Shown here in pieces: positions 7,841 to 16,090 of a stretch of 64,000 nt of DNA. The notes beneath the pieces were generated by a model. That model did no database searches. It was given only the letters and a program-made list of their open reading frames with translations, and had not been told where the DNA came from. Origin of the DNA: Cyclobacteriaceae bacterium (GTDB taxonomy: Bacteria > Bacteroidota > Bacteroidia > Cytophagales > Cyclobacteriaceae); the NCBI GenBank assembly GCA_028285445.1, contig JANQPQ010000056.1, positions 248,001 to 312,000 of the forward strand, read 5' to 3'. Within the stretch, counting starts at the first letter, position 1. Each line of letters begins with the position of its first letter. The translations under genes were made by a program, and so were the position numbers.

Positions 7841-9349
7841 ATGTATCGACATAACCCTTACTTCAGTTTTCGAAAATTTCCACTAATAGTGAGAAAAACA
7901 GTCCTGGCAACTTTGCTGCTTTTAGCTAATCTGAGTATCGCCCAGAATCTCGAATCCAGAATATCTAATGTTGAGAATGGTCTCACCTTTCAAGCAACTA
8001 CCCCCATTGGAGGAGAAATTGTCACCGGCAATATTCTTGAGAAATTCAAGCAGTACAAAGTCAACGGAGGGAGCATTGCAGTAATAAACGATGGCAAAAT
8101 CGAATGGTCAAAAGCCTACGGAGTGGCTGATGTAAATAGTGGAAATCCGGTTTCAACCAAAATGCTATTCCAGTGTGCGTCTATTGGAAAAGTTATTACG
8201 GCCCTGGCCATCCTTCACTTGGTGCAGGAGGGCAAGGTTGAGCTTGATGAGCCCGTAAACAATAAACTCATTCGTTGGAAGATCTCTGCAAATGACAAAA
8301 CTGAAATAGAGGCTGTAACCCTAAGACACCTCCTCTCCCATTCTGCCGGACTAACAGACGACTATGGATTTTTGGGTTACGAGCCAACGGACCAGATTCC
8401 AAACTTGCTCCAGGTTCTACAAGGGGTTCCACCAGCTACCACAAAGAAATCCCTCGCTATTAAAACGGTACCAGGTCAGGTAGAAAGATACTCCGGAGCG
8501 GGCTATTTGATTATTCAGTTGCTCATTGAAGATGTTACCGAAATTTCATTTGATGATTATGTACAGCAAAAGATATTTGTTCCATTGGGAATGACAAACA
8601 CTACCTATGACCACCAGCCGGATAAGAATCTTGGAAAACCCATAGCGTCCGGTCACAATTCTAATGGTAAGGCATTAAATGGCAAGAAGTATCATGTTTA
8701 CCCGGAAAAGGCTGCTGCGGGCCCATGGACGACCGCAGAGGATCTCGCTAGATTGGTAGTTGGAATACAAGATGCTTTTGCCGGCAAGGACCAAGCTCTT
8801 TGGAGCCAGCAACTTATAACAGATTTTCTTACTCCTCAGATTAACCACAAGGGGCTTGGAGTAAATCTCAAAGGCGTTGACAAAGTTGATGCCTTTTGGC
8901 ATGCTGGACAGAATTTGGGCTATACATCCCTCCTATACGGATTAGCTGATCAAAAGCAGGGAGCTGTTGTGTTGCTGAATTCAGATGGCGGTGACAGGTT
9001 AATGCAGGAAATAGTTACCAGCATAGCGCACGAATACCAATGGCCGGTGATGCAATCTTATCGGGCAACTGAAATCCCTCCTGACCTGCAAACCAAACTA
9101 ATTGGTAAGTATGAGAATAGGGACAAATCGAAAGGTCTAATTGTAGAACTAAAAAAGAAGAAACTCTATCTAAGACCTACCAGTGCAAAACGAGGTTATG
9201 AACTTCTCAAGATTGGTGAAAATCACTACACATTTAGGAACGCGCAAGACTATTTTAAGCTGACTTTTGAGTCCACTGGCGGTGAAACAACCCTTTCTTA
9301 CACTGAAGGCATCGGAAACACAATGCAGTTCAAAAGGGCTCGACAATAG
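7841..9349 (+). CDS. Secreted serine hydrolase of the beta-lactamase/PBP4* fold
   Basis: 502 residues. An N-terminal hydrophobic signal (about 15-35, ending SIAQ) leads into a class C beta-lactamase-like domain. SxxK is Ser114-Ile-Gly-Lys117, the second motif Tyr is Tyr217 (YSG rather than YxN), and the third is His354-Ala-Gly. LRHLLSHSAGL and PLGMTNTTY are typical. The C-terminal 100 residues are a DUF3471-like beta barrel. Family members are peptidases, esterases or peptidoglycan-modifying enzymes; true beta-lactamase activity is unlikely. It is last in the 6537-9349 operon, with zero bases between genes. Confidence 0.88.
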   Translation: MYRHNPYFSFRKFPLIVRKTVLATLLLLANLSIAQNLESRISNVENGLTFQATTPIGGEIVTGNILEKFKQYKVNGGSIAVINDGKIEWSKAYGVADVNSGNPVSTKMLFQCASIGKVITALAILHLVQEGKVELDEPVNNKLIRWKISANDKTEIEAVTLRHLLSHSAGLTDDYGFLGYEPTDQIPNLLQVLQGVPPATTKKSLAIKTVPGQVERYSGAGYLIIQLLIEDVTEISFDDYVQQKIFVPLGMTNTTYDHQPDKNLGKPIASGHNSNGKALNGKKYHVYPEKAAAGPWTTAEDLARLVVGIQDAFAGKDQALWSQQLITDFLTPQINHKGLGVNLKGVDKVDAFWHAGQNLGYTSLLYGLADQKQGAVVLLNSDGGDRLMQEIVTSIAHEYQWPVMQSYRATEIPPDLQTKLIGKYENRDKSKGLIVELKKKKLYLRPTSAKRGYELLKIGENHYTFRNAQDYFKLTFESTGGETTLSYTEGIGNTMQFKRARQ

Positions 9350-9463
9350 CACTGCCGACATTCCCATCGGAGTTTGTTAGTAAGAACGAAATCGCCTAGA
9401 TTGTTTCTTTATGGCCTGGAACTATATTCAGCTTAGACTTCGCCGTAAACCAACCAAAATCAA

Positions 9464-10708
9464 ATGAGCAAAAACTTACTCCTTACGTTCTTATTGTTCC
9501 TCCCTTACCTGGTTCAGGCCCAAACCAGCGAGGAATCTTACCTATATAAAGCTGGCAAAGCTGATAGCCTATATTCGGAGATATTAAAGGAGCAGCGACT
9601 TATATATGTTGAAGTGCCCGCAAGCTTTGCCGAAAACGAAGACCGAAAATACCCTGTTCTCTATGTTGTGGATGGTGATGTTTTTTTACCAGCCCTAAGC
9701 GTTGTGCATAGTTACTACTGGGGTGGTTTTATGCCCGAAATGGTAATTATAGGTATTTCAAACAGCAAGAATAGAACACGCGATCTAACTACGTCGAATA
9801 TCACAACCAAGTATGGAATGCCATTTAACGAAGAAAATGGTGGAGCGGCGCAGTTTCATAAATTTCTTGAAGAGGAATTAATCCCTTATGTTGAGAACAA
9901 CTATCCTGTGACAACATATAGAACTCTGGCTGGTCACTCCTATGGTGGGCTATTCACGATCTACTCATTGCTTAATCATGCCAGTGCATTTGAAAACTAC
10001 CTCGCCATAGATCCTAGTTTAGACTGGGATGATCAAAAGTTAATTAAGCAGGCCAAATCAAGCTTCTCAACTCAAGACTTCACAGGAAAATCTCTTTATA
10101 TGTCTTTGGCTGGGCAACTGCACAGGCAAAACCCGGAAATCACCATCGATAATGTGATGGAAGACAAGTCAGATTTTACACTTTTTGCACGCTCCAACAT
10201 TGAGTTCAAAAACATTATAGAGGAGAGTGAAAAAAGTCAAATGCAATTTCATTGGGAATTTTTCAAGGATGATCTCCACGGTACAATCCCACTTCCCTCC
10301 TTTCGAAATGGATTAATAGCGTTATTTGAGTGGTTTCAAATGGAGCATACCAACAAGTTTAACTCCCCATCTACACCAACCGCTGAAATAATTGATATAA
10401 TCTCTTACCGTGCTAAAAAGCTTGAGGATCATTTCAAGTACAAGGCTCCTCCCTATCCTGAAGAGCTCCTAAATGTTCTTGGCTACATGAGCATGGATAT
10501 GGAACAGCCGAAAAAATCTAAGATGTTTTTTGAGACCGCCATTGAGTTTTACCCTGCTAGCGCCAACGCTTATGATTCTATGGCTGAGTATTTTGAGAAG
10601 CAGCAGGATTACACAAATGCACTTAAATTCGTGGAGAAAGCATTTGAGATTAGCGGTAGTGATTATCATAAAGAAAGAATGGAGAAATTAAAGACAAAGA
10701 CTAATTAG
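9464..10708 (+). CDS. Secreted esterase (Fes/IroE-like fold) with C-terminal TPR
   Basis: 414 residues with a signal peptide (about 1-19, ending VQAQ). The putative-esterase fold is shown by YPVLYVVDGD, the elbow GHSYGG with Ser159, and His272 in DLHGTIP. The family includes siderophore esterases, feruloyl esterases and mycolyltransferases. No siderophore genes are nearby, so ferric-siderophore hydrolysis is not supported here. The last 70 residues (PASANAYDSMAEYFEKQQDY, then ALKFVEKAFEI) are TPR-like. This resembles the tail of the protein at 4866, although the catalytic domains differ in type. Confidence 0.85.
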   Translation: MSKNLLLTFLLFLPYLVQAQTSEESYLYKAGKADSLYSEILKEQRLIYVEVPASFAENEDRKYPVLYVVDGDVFLPALSVVHSYYWGGFMPEMVIIGISNSKNRTRDLTTSNITTKYGMPFNEENGGAAQFHKFLEEELIPYVENNYPVTTYRTLAGHSYGGLFTIYSLLNHASAFENYLAIDPSLDWDDQKLIKQAKSSFSTQDFTGKSLYMSLAGQLHRQNPEITIDNVMEDKSDFTLFARSNIEFKNIIEESEKSQMQFHWEFFKDDLHGTIPLPSFRNGLIALFEWFQMEHTNKFNSPSTPTAEIIDIISYRAKKLEDHFKYKAPPYPEELLNVLGYMSMDMEQPKKSKMFFETAIEFYPASANAYDSMAEYFEKQQDYTNALKFVEKAFEISGSDYHKERMEKLKTKTN

Positions 10709-10777
10709 TGCTGAATCGTGGTGAATCTCCAAACCAGATAAACAACAGTAAATTGGGTCAAAACCAGCTAGAAGAAT

Positions 10778-11896
10778 ATGAAAAGGAGACAGTTCTTAAG
10801 AAATGCTAGCTATGCATCTTTGCTTTTAGCAACACCTGCCCTCACCAGATGTTCTACTGGCTCCCAGCGACTGAAGCTGTTAGTGCTTGGAGGTACCAAC
10901 TACCTTGGACCAGCAATTGTAAATGAAGCCCTCAAGCAGGGATACGAAATTACCCTTTTTAATCGGGGCATAACAAACCCTGATTTATTTCCTGAAGTAG
11001 AAAAACTAAAAGGTGATCGCTCTGTTGATACTGAGAATCTGTCTGCGCTGGAAAATGACAGGACCTGGGATTACGTAGTAGATACCTGGCCTTCAGACCC
11101 CAGGATGGTTGCAAGAACTGCAGAGCTTCTAAAGGATCGCGTTAAGGGCTACTCTTTTACCTCATCTATAGCGGTTTACGAAGACAAGACCGTGGAAGGC
11201 ATTACTGAGACAGCGCCATTGCATAAAGTAACGTCGTATGAGCCCGGAATGTCGTACTACCAATCCAAGGTTCTATGTGAAGAGGTTGTGCAAGGGCACT
11301 TTCCCAACACCCATCTTATTACAAGGCCTCCTGGTATTCATGGTAAGCGCGATGAAAGTTGGGGGTTGGTTTATTGGCTTTGGAGAATTCGCAATGGTGG
11401 CGATGTACTGGCCCCTGGGGACGGCACTGATCGCATTCAGTATATTGATGTAAACGATGTGGGCAGGTTTACAATTACTGCACTTGAAGCCAGGCAGTTC
11501 GGAATATTTAACACCATAGGTCCAAGACTAGAGCCATTGGCATGGACTGAGTTCCTCCTTAAAGTCAATAACCATTATGGCAATAGCGCGAACCTCATTT
11601 GGGTCGATACTGATTTCATTGCCGAAAAAGAGCTAAGACCGGTCGTTGATATTCCTATCTGGGAACCAAAGACCAGAAGAGCCGGTCGACACACAATGAA
11701 CTCTGATAAAGCAATTGCTGCAGGCCTAACTTTTACTCCCATGGAAGAAACCTTTGATAGTGCGCTAAATTGGTATGATCATATAAAGTCGGCCAGTGCT
11801 GACCCTGGCCTGGACAAAAACAGGCCGTTCAATGGTATGACAAGAGATAAGGAACTTGAGATATTAACGGAATGGCAAAAAAGAATTAGTCAATGA
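10778..11896 (+). CDS. Tat-exported NAD-dependent epimerase/dehydratase
   Basis: 372 residues. The N-terminus KRRQFLR is a twin-arginine motif followed by a hydrophobic segment and LTRC, a possible lipobox. The extended-SDR Rossmann fold begins with GGTNYLG (about 38-44), and YYQSK gives the Tyr-x3-Lys pair, so it should be active. RIQYIDVNDVGRF is typical of the atypical UDP-glucose-4-epimerase-like group. A Tat-exported, NAD-folded epimerase is unusual but well known in Bacteroidota. It heads the operon running to 17146; its stop overlaps the next start by 4 bases. Substrate unknown. Confidence 0.82.
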   Translation: MKRRQFLRNASYASLLLATPALTRCSTGSQRLKLLVLGGTNYLGPAIVNEALKQGYEITLFNRGITNPDLFPEVEKLKGDRSVDTENLSALENDRTWDYVVDTWPSDPRMVARTAELLKDRVKGYSFTSSIAVYEDKTVEGITETAPLHKVTSYEPGMSYYQSKVLCEEVVQGHFPNTHLITRPPGIHGKRDESWGLVYWLWRIRNGGDVLAPGDGTDRIQYIDVNDVGRFTITALEARQFGIFNTIGPRLEPLAWTEFLLKVNNHYGNSANLIWVDTDFIAEKELRPVVDIPIWEPKTRRAGRHTMNSDKAIAAGLTFTPMEETFDSALNWYDHIKSASADPGLDKNRPFNGMTRDKELEILTEWQKRISQ

Positions 11897-12918
11897 TCAG
11901 GAAGTTATTCATAGCCTTATTCCTATTTCCAATAGTCGGCCCTCTCTTCGCACAGGAAGCGACCAAACCAGATGTCCTAATCGTCACCACAGGTGGTACC
12001 ATTGCCAGCAATACAAATGCCCCTATGTCTGAAGGGCACGAGCTCATCCGGGCCGTTCCTGAATTAACGAAGTACGCAAATATCGATGTGGAAGAGTTTG
12101 TGAGGATTGGTTCTTCCAAGATGACTCCAGCCATATGGCTTTCTTTGGTGAAGCGCATAAATGAAAGAGTTGAAGAAAACCCGAACCTGGGCTGCATTAT
12201 AATTACCCATGGTACAGACACTATGGAAGAAACAGCCTTCTTCCTTAACCTTACACATAGAAGCACTGTACCCATAGTTCTGGTTGGATCGATGCGCTCT
12301 TCTAATGAGATTTCTGCCGATGGACCCGCCAACTTGCTTAATGCCTTACGGGTGGGAATTTCCGAAGAAGCCATTGGAAAAGGTGTTTTGGTGGTTTTAA
12401 ATGAAAATATTAGCGCAGGAAGAGATCTCATTAAATCCCATAATCGACGGGTAGATGCATTTGCCAGCACAGAGCGGGGATTTATTGGATCGGTAGATCC
12501 GGAAAAGGTAGTTTTCTATAGCGCTCCAACTAAAGCCCATACGATCAAGAGTGAATTCAATGTTTACCAACTTGCTAGTTTACCACCGGTCGATATTGTG
12601 CAAGACTATGCTGGACTTGATAGTACTATTTTCAGCTACTATAAAGCAAGGCCTAACCAAGGCTTGGTGATAAGTTCCTTTGCAGGTGGTCGCGTCAGTA
12701 ATGGCTTTAGAGAGATATTCAACCTACCAGAATCGCACAAGCCTATTGTGATAGCTTCTAGCATAAAAGGTGGCCGAATTATGGGCTCTAACCGAGAGGG
12801 CACTCCAATAGTGGTTTCAAATGACCTGCCTGCCAACAAAGCGAGGATACTGCTCATGTTGGCATTAACCAAAACGAAGGAGCCGAGGGAGATACAACAG
12901 ATTTTTGATAAGTACTAG
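11893..12918 (+). CDS. ansB: Type II (periplasmic) L-asparaginase
   Basis: 341 residues with a signal peptide (about 1-20). Both threonine motifs are present: TTGGTIAS with the nucleophile Thr36, and ITHGTDTMEE with Thr108-Asp109. The catalytic lysine region appears as GRDLIKSHN and the substrate loop as SADGPANLL. It should hydrolyse L-asparagine, perhaps glutamine, to the acid plus ammonia in the periplasm. Length and order match the family. It overlaps the preceding epimerase by 4 bases and lies 11 bases before the next hydrolase. Asparaginase assignment is strong; exact substrate preference is not visible. Confidence 0.92.
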   Translation: MIRKLFIALFLFPIVGPLFAQEATKPDVLIVTTGGTIASNTNAPMSEGHELIRAVPELTKYANIDVEEFVRIGSSKMTPAIWLSLVKRINERVEENPNLGCIIITHGTDTMEETAFFLNLTHRSTVPIVLVGSMRSSNEISADGPANLLNALRVGISEEAIGKGVLVVLNENISAGRDLIKSHNRRVDAFASTERGFIGSVDPEKVVFYSAPTKAHTIKSEFNVYQLASLPPVDIVQDYAGLDSTIFSYYKARPNQGLVISSFAGGRVSNGFREIFNLPESHKPIVIASSIKGGRIMGSNREGTPIVVSNDLPANKARILLMLALTKTKEPREIQQIFDKY

Positions 12919-12929
12919 CTGGCATCGGC

Positions 12930-13745
12930 ATGTCTCTTCGAGAACAACTAGACCTTCGCAAGCGTCACCCAGAGTATCAGGACTACCTTGATTACAATGA
13001 GCGGGAATCTGATCGTGTTCGTGAGCAGTATTCGTGCACATTAGACCTTAAGTATGGCAACTCCGATCTTCAAAGTGTTGACATTTTCCCTTCACCCCAG
13101 GAGAACTCCCCCATCCTTATATTTATCCATGGAGGTTACTGGCGGGCATTGGACAAGAGAAATTACAGCTTTGTTGCCGAGCCTTTTATAAAAAACAATG
13201 TAACCGCAGGAATTGTGAATTACCGGCTGCTTCCGTCGGTGGATATGAATACACTGTTAAATGATGTCGAAGCCTCCATATCTCTAATTAGGGGTCAGGC
13301 CAGTCGATTCAATGGAAATCCTGATTCAGTTACCTTATCCGGTCATTCTGCCGGTGGACACCTGGCGTTGATGGCTTATATTATGAATGAAGATCTAAGA
13401 GCAAGCATAACTAGTATCTGCAGTATTAGTGGAATTTTCGATTTAGCACCAATCAAAGAAAGTTATCTGAATGAGGAACTGCACCTTACAGATTCTGAAG
13501 TAGAAGAATTTAGTGTTACAAACAAAGATTTATCTGTGTTGGCATGCCCAACATTGCTAAGCGTGGGATCGGAAGAATCAGTTTTATTTATCGAAGAGTC
13601 AAAAGCCCTTCACCAGAAATCTAGTTCAATGGCTCCTACAACTTACCTTGAGTATCAGGGTCTCAACCACTATGAGATAGTGCATGAATTGGGGCAGCAG
13701 GATAGTCAACTGGCAGATTTTATTTTGAAAAATTGCAAGCGATAG
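12930..13745 (+). CDS. Cytoplasmic alpha/beta hydrolase, arylformamidase (BNA7)-like
   Basis: 271 residues and no signal peptide. HGGYW (67-71) is the oxyanion signature of kynurenine formamidases of the eukaryotic alpha/beta-hydrolase type. The elbow GHSAGG has Ser140, and His247 sits in GLNHYEI. Related bacterial proteins include carbamate and N-formyl esterases. No kynureninase or tryptophan dioxygenase gene is nearby, so the tryptophan pathway is not supported. The last 21 codons lie in the first copy of a 121-bp tandem duplication, so the C-terminal tail is repeated downstream with one base change. Confidence 0.83.
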   Translation: MSLREQLDLRKRHPEYQDYLDYNERESDRVREQYSCTLDLKYGNSDLQSVDIFPSPQENSPILIFIHGGYWRALDKRNYSFVAEPFIKNNVTAGIVNYRLLPSVDMNTLLNDVEASISLIRGQASRFNGNPDSVTLSGHSAGGHLALMAYIMNEDLRASITSICSISGIFDLAPIKESYLNEELHLTDSEVEEFSVTNKDLSVLACPTLLSVGSEESVLFIEESKALHQKSSSMAPTTYLEYQGLNHYEIVHELGQQDSQLADFILKNCKR

Positions 13746-13918
13746 CTCTAAATCAAGAATGACACCAGTACGTAAAATATCCATAGGTCAATTTGAAATA
13801 GTGCATGAATTGGGGCAGCAGGATAGTCAACTGGCAGATTCTATTTTGAAAAATTGCAAGCGATAGCTCTAAATCAAGAATGACACCAGTACGTAAAATA
13901 TCCATAGGTCAATTTGAA
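13677..13918 (+). repeat. 121-bp tandem duplication across a gene junction
   Basis: Copies are 13677-13797 and 13798-13918, identical except for T at 13720 versus C at 13841. Each holds the last 22 codons of the formamidase-like gene, its stop, 13 intergenic bases and the first 13 codons of the epoxide-hydrolase-like gene. The near-identity implies recent origin or an assembly error. Confidence 0.95.
13759..13866 (+). other. Chimeric 35-codon mini-ORF made by the duplication
   Basis: ATG at 13759 (copy 1 of the downstream gene's start) reads in frame for 13 residues (MTPVRKISIGQFE) and crosses the duplication junction. It then continues in the correct frame into the duplicated tail of the upstream hydrolase, ending NCKR-stop at 13866. 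It has the same start context as the real gene at 13880, so it is probably translated unless the leader is blocked. There is no sign it has a function. Confidence 0.6.
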
Positions 13919-14734
13919 TTCGATTGCAGAGTGGCAGGTGATGAGGGCAATGAAGCGATTATTTTACTGCATGGTTTCCCTGAGACCTCGGTCATGTGGT
14001 CCAGACTAATGGATCAACTGTCTTCGAAGGGGTATTACTGCCTAGCTCCGGACTTGAGAGGTTATAGTGCAAATGCTTGCCCTAAAGGAGTGAAAAATTA
14101 TAAGCTGCAAAATTTGAGTGAAGACATCTTGCAAATCGCTGACAAGGCAGGCATTACAAAGTTCCATTTGATTGGCCATGACTGGGGTGCTATCATTGGA
14201 TGGGATCTGGTGTATAATAATCCCCAAAGGATATTTAGTTGGAGTGCCCTTTCCGTTCCACACCTAAAAGCCTTTGCCAAAGCCTTTAGAACCGACCCCG
14301 AACAGAAGAAGAGAAGTCGTTACATAGGGCTATTTAAGTTACCTATCATCGCTGAAATCATGCTTCGAAGAAATGACTTCAGGGGCTTTCGGAAACTCTG
14401 GAAGCACAGTTCTCAGGAAGAAGTAGAGGAATACTTATTGGTTTTTAGAAGAAAGAAGAGCCTTACCGCAGCGCTAAATTACTACAGAGCCAACATCGGT
14501 AAGGGCAAGGCCCCTCCCACCGGAGACATCACCACCCCAACCTTGTATATCTGGGGGAATAGAGATTTGGCATTAAGTAGAACAGCTGCTGAGGGCAATA
14601 GCAAGTATATGAAAGGGGACTACACTTTCTTAGAAGTAAACGGAGGCCATTGGCTGATACAGAGCAATTATGATGAATGTAGCAGGGCTATTGAAGATCA
14701 CTTGACGAAATATAAATCTATTGTGGATGAATAA
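13880..14734 (+). CDS. Epoxide hydrolase/haloalkane dehalogenase-like alpha/beta hydrolase
   Basis: 284 residues, cytoplasmic. HGFPET begins at His31. The nucleophile elbow is GHDWG with Asp101, and the catalytic His257 is in NGGHW. An aspartate nucleophile with Trp after it is typical of epoxide hydrolases and haloacid or haloalkane dehalogenases rather than esterases. WGNRDLAL supplies the acid near residue 235. Before the duplication the gene would have started 13 bases after the previous stop. Now an extra start and a short chimeric frame lie between them. It overlaps the amidohydrolase by 8 bases. Confidence 0.85.
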   Translation: MTPVRKISIGQFEFDCRVAGDEGNEAIILLHGFPETSVMWSRLMDQLSSKGYYCLAPDLRGYSANACPKGVKNYKLQNLSEDILQIADKAGITKFHLIGHDWGAIIGWDLVYNNPQRIFSWSALSVPHLKAFAKAFRTDPEQKKRSRYIGLFKLPIIAEIMLRRNDFRGFRKLWKHSSQEEVEEYLLVFRRKKSLTAALNYYRANIGKGKAPPTGDITTPTLYIWGNRDLALSRTAAEGNSKYMKGDYTFLEVNGGHWLIQSNYDECSRAIEDHLTKYKSIVDE

Positions 14735-16079
14735 AGTAATACTACTCACAATCGCAATTTTCACTCTCTCCTGTCAGAAAGACGGTCCAGGATACGATCT
14801 GCTTATTACGAACGTCAATGTTATTGACGGCACCGGAGCACCGATGGCAACAGATGTCAACGTCTTCATAAAAGATGGTTCCATTATCAAGATAGATGAC
14901 TCATCTATCGGCTATACCGAGAATATTATTGATGGTTCCGGTAAATATCTCATTCCGGGCCTGTTCGATTGTCATGTGCATACGACAGACTACGGAGTCG
15001 ACTTTCCGAAGTTGATCCACTATGGTGTAACTTCGGTATTCATTCCCGGGGGTAGCACTGCGACAAACGACTATTATGCTGAAATGAGAAGGCTAGGAAG
15101 TCAAGACACCATTCCCGCACCAAGAGTCTTCCATACCAGTCAGCATTTTACCATGGAAGGAAGGCACCCTGTAAAGACATATGCCAGCAGTAACTGGGTG
15201 GAAGGTGAGTCTGTCTTTTACCTTCGAGATACAGCACAAATCAGTGAGTTGGTTAGGCAAGTGGCTAACTATCCCATACAAGGCATCAAGCTAACTATTG
15301 AGGATGGTCCGGCACCTCCATTTGTTGATCGCATTCCACAAGAGTTCATTAACAAAACTGTTGCCGAAGCTTCCAGGTATGGCCTGGAAGTTTATGCCCA
15401 TGTAAGTGATACCGAAGAATTTCTCATGGCGGTACGGGGCAAAGCAACAAACCTGGTGCATTTCGTAGGAATTGACATCGACTGGAATAATGAGACCCAT
15501 GCGAATGCCATTAATGACTTCAAAGACCTCAACGGTTCCATCATTACCACACTGATGATTGACAAGTCATTTATGTATCCCTTGAATGAGGCCTGGTTAC
15601 GATCCCCGGCATTAAATGAAGTTTATCCACAAGCTGACCTTCAGGACTTACTTACTCCCTCGGTCATCAAAAGAGCCCAAGCAATGGCATATATCACCAA
15701 GTCTGAATTAGGCCTGGATACCTTAACGCTGGAAAACATCTACTTACCCCAGGTGGAAGACCTCCAAAGGATAAGCGGCATGGGCATCAACGTTGTACTC
15801 GGCACTGATACTGGAAATGACTTCAACTTCCATGGCTACAGTCTTCATGAAGAAATGCAGATCTTGGAAATGGGTGGCATGGAGCCATTGGAAATTATAA
15901 AGATGGGAACACTAAACGCTGCTCGCATGATGAAAGTCGCAGACAGCTTGGGTTCGGTTGAGGTTGGTAAATACGCGGACGTGGTCCTTCTGGATGCCAA
16001 CCCATTAGAATCCATTGAAAATACACTTAGCATAGTAACAGTAATTAAGAACGGGGTAATTCAGGAGAGGATAGATTAG
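14727..16079 (+). CDS. Amidohydrolase-family lipoprotein
   Basis: 450 residues from the ATG at 14727. The signal MNKVILLTIAIFTLSC ends in a lipobox, so it is anchored in the envelope. The metal-dependent amidohydrolase TIM barrel is shown by CHVHTTD (His83, His85), IKLTIEDG, YAHVSD and LGTDTG (metal Asp), and a C-terminal composite beta domain appears as GKYADVVLLDANPLE. Closest known groups are imidazolonepropionase-like or prolidase-like amidohydrolases of Bacteroidota. It overlaps the previous gene by 8 bases and lies 11 bases before the cyclase gene. The substrate is unknown. Confidence 0.88.
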   Translation: MNKVILLTIAIFTLSCQKDGPGYDLLITNVNVIDGTGAPMATDVNVFIKDGSIIKIDDSSIGYTENIIDGSGKYLIPGLFDCHVHTTDYGVDFPKLIHYGVTSVFIPGGSTATNDYYAEMRRLGSQDTIPAPRVFHTSQHFTMEGRHPVKTYASSNWVEGESVFYLRDTAQISELVRQVANYPIQGIKLTIEDGPAPPFVDRIPQEFINKTVAEASRYGLEVYAHVSDTEEFLMAVRGKATNLVHFVGIDIDWNNETHANAINDFKDLNGSIITTLMIDKSFMYPLNEAWLRSPALNEVYPQADLQDLLTPSVIKRAQAMAYITKSELGLDTLTLENIYLPQVEDLQRISGMGINVVLGTDTGNDFNFHGYSLHEEMQILEMGGMEPLEIIKMGTLNAARMMKVADSLGSVEVGKYADVVLLDANPLESIENTLSIVTVIKNGVIQERID

Positions 16080-16090
16080 CATAAGTCACA

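Noticed and set aside
9464-10708. Siderophore esterase role
   Set aside because: No siderophore synthesis, TonB receptor or iron-regulation genes nearby.
11886-12470. Minus-strand 194-codon frame opposite the asparaginase gene
   Set aside because: It lies entirely antisense to a conserved enzyme with intact catalytic motifs, and its translation shows no domain or signal; a codon-usage shadow.
12930-13745. Kynurenine pathway operon around 13 kb
   Set aside because: No kynureninase, hydroxylase or tryptophan dioxygenase gene is present; only a fold-level resemblance.
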